From NCBI GenBank assembly GCA_030043815.1, contig JASHWX010000161.1, forward strand, positions 1-5,324: a stretch of 5,324 bases of DNA, written 5' to 3'. Below the pieces are notes generated by a model, which worked only from the letters and a program-made list of their open reading frames with translations, was not told the DNA's origin and ran no database searches. The translations under genes were made by a program, and so were the position numbers. The DNA is from Candidatus Rhabdochlamydia sp. (GTDB lineage Bacteria; Chlamydiota; Chlamydiia; Chlamydiales; Rhabdochlamydiaceae). Of the stretch, positions 4,800 through 5,324 are shown piece after piece; the first letter of the stretch is position 1; every line of letters starts with the position of its first letter.

Positions 4800-5294
4800 T
4801 TCGCGCCGGCGGGCGCGCTCTTCTTTTTCCTGCTTGCGCCGCTCCCGTCTGATATCGGCCTCTTCATAGCGCCGCTTTTCTATAGGAGTTTCAGGGATGA
4901 TCGCCGGCACTTGGACAGGCAGGCAATGTTCATCAACAGCAACGAATGTGAAATAGGCCGATAAAATGTGCCTGCGCTCTCTTGTCTTGTAGTGCTCTGA
5001 CAAGACCTTGACCCCGATCTCCATGGAAGTCCGCCAAGTGCGGTTGACCGCAGCGCGAAAAATGAGAATGTCCCCTCTTCGCGCAGGAGCGAGGAAGTGC
5101 ATCGAGTCCACCGAGACGGTCACGCACGTCATCCCCGAGTGCCTCTCAGCGACGACGAGCGCCACGCGATCGAGGATCGACATCACAAGCCCCCCGAAGA
5201 CCGTATCGTTCGAGTTCAAATCGTTAGGAAAAACTTTATAGGTCTGATCGTGGATCATCGACTCAGACACTTTTTTCGGCAGCAACGGCGTCAT
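4767..5294 (-). CDS. Acyl-CoA thioesterase, hotdog fold (YciA/acyl-CoA hydrolase family)
   Basis: This 175-residue protein is predicted to hydrolyse acyl-CoA to free fatty acid and CoA in the cytoplasm. The hotdog signature is clear. FPNDLNSNDTVFGGLVMSIL (residues 22-41), with Asp42 next, matches the NxNxxxxFGG-x3-M-x3-D pattern of YciA, with Asp42 as the likely catalytic acid and Asn27 nearby. VTVSVDSMHFLAPARRGD (58-75) and AYFTFVAVDE (113-122) are the following strands. Members usually act as multimers. After the domain comes a charged tail (PETPIEKRRYEEADIRRERR, then further Lys/Glu/Arg) of about 40 residues. Its first half resembles tails of other members; the rest is probably a solvent-exposed helix. 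AGAGG on the minus strand (5301-5305) lies 6 nt before the ATG at 5294 and supports this start over Met13. The end overlaps the methyltransferase gene. Confidence 0.9.
   Translation of the reverse strand: MTPLLPKKVSESMIHDQTYKVFPNDLNSNDTVFGGLVMSILDRVALVVAERHSGMTCVTVSVDSMHFLAPARRGDILIFRAAVNRTWRTSMEIGVKVLSEHYKTRERRHILSAYFTFVAVDEHCLPVQVPAIIPETPIEKRRYEEADIRRERRKQEKEERARRRELGFSSDKGHE
4802..4830 (+). terminator. Putative Rho-independent terminator of the permease operon
   Basis: CGCGCC (4802-4807) pairs with GGCGCG (4812-4817) around a GGCG loop, followed by CTCTTCTTTTTCC. It starts 2 nt after the methyltransferase TAA. The stem is only 6 bp but all G-C, and the T-run is broken by C residues, so efficiency is uncertain. 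The hairpin lies inside the convergent thioesterase gene, where it encodes part of the Arg-rich tail (RARRRE). Confidence 0.5.
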
Positions 5295-5300
5295 GAAGGA

Positions 5301-5305
5301 CCTCT
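5301..5305 (-). promoter_or_regulatory. Ribosome-binding site of the thioesterase gene
   Basis: AGAGG on the minus strand with 6-nt spacing to the ATG at 5294. The remaining 19 bp to the window edge are AT-rich. They hold an in-frame-independent TAG on the minus strand that might be the end of an upstream gene, but too little sequence is visible to tell. Confidence 0.6.
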
Positions 5306-5324
5306 AACTTTTTATTTTAATCAT

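Overview
The window is compact bacterial DNA with an intermediate GC content that varies locally. It holds six confident protein genes, one well-supported 33-codon gene and one striking non-coding repeat element. No rRNA, tRNA, CRISPR array or transposase gene is visible. The GadC-type amino-acid antiporter without a regulatory C-terminal plug, together with a YciA-type thioesterase, would fit an obligate or facultative intracellular bacterium, for example an environmental chlamydia (Parachlamydiales) or a Legionella/Coxiella-type gammaproteobacterium. This assignment is an inference from gene content only and is weak.

Left region (1-621, + strand). The window opens inside a low-complexity Gly/Pro/His/Val-rich repeat protein whose frame is open at the window edge and stops at 453. 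Its last ~150 residues are six degenerate repeats, two of which are almost identical at DNA level (period 78 bp). A very short Lys-rich gene (520-621) with a strong Shine-Dalgarno sequence follows.

Middle-left (622-957). The gap between the short gene and the convergent phosphodiesterase gene is filled by a ~326-bp imperfect palindrome. Its ~50-bp terminal inverted repeats are about 88% matched by eye. Inside are an internal 13-bp inner stem and three perfect hairpins, two of which sit in a direct repeat and show compensatory stem changes. It looks like a non-autonomous mobile repeat (MITE/BIME-like) or a structured RNA, and is the most unusual object in the window. The stop codon of the phosphodiesterase gene lies inside its right terminus.

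Middle (953-4799). A minus-strand type I phosphodiesterase/nucleotide pyrophosphatase-like gene of the alkaline phosphatase superfamily is transcribed divergently from a three-gene plus-strand operon. The operon encodes a GadC-like amino-acid antiporter, an unknown 115-residue helical protein and a class I SAM-dependent methyltransferase. The operon genes overlap by 1 nt (TAATG) and 4 nt (ATGA), so translational coupling is likely. The methyltransferase gene has no Shine-Dalgarno sequence of its own at normal distance.

Right (4767-5294, - strand). A hotdog-fold acyl-CoA thioesterase gene converges on the operon and overlaps the methyltransferase gene by 33 bp. A GC-rich hairpin followed by a T-rich run begins 2 nt after the methyltransferase stop, inside the thioesterase coding sequence, and probably terminates the operon.
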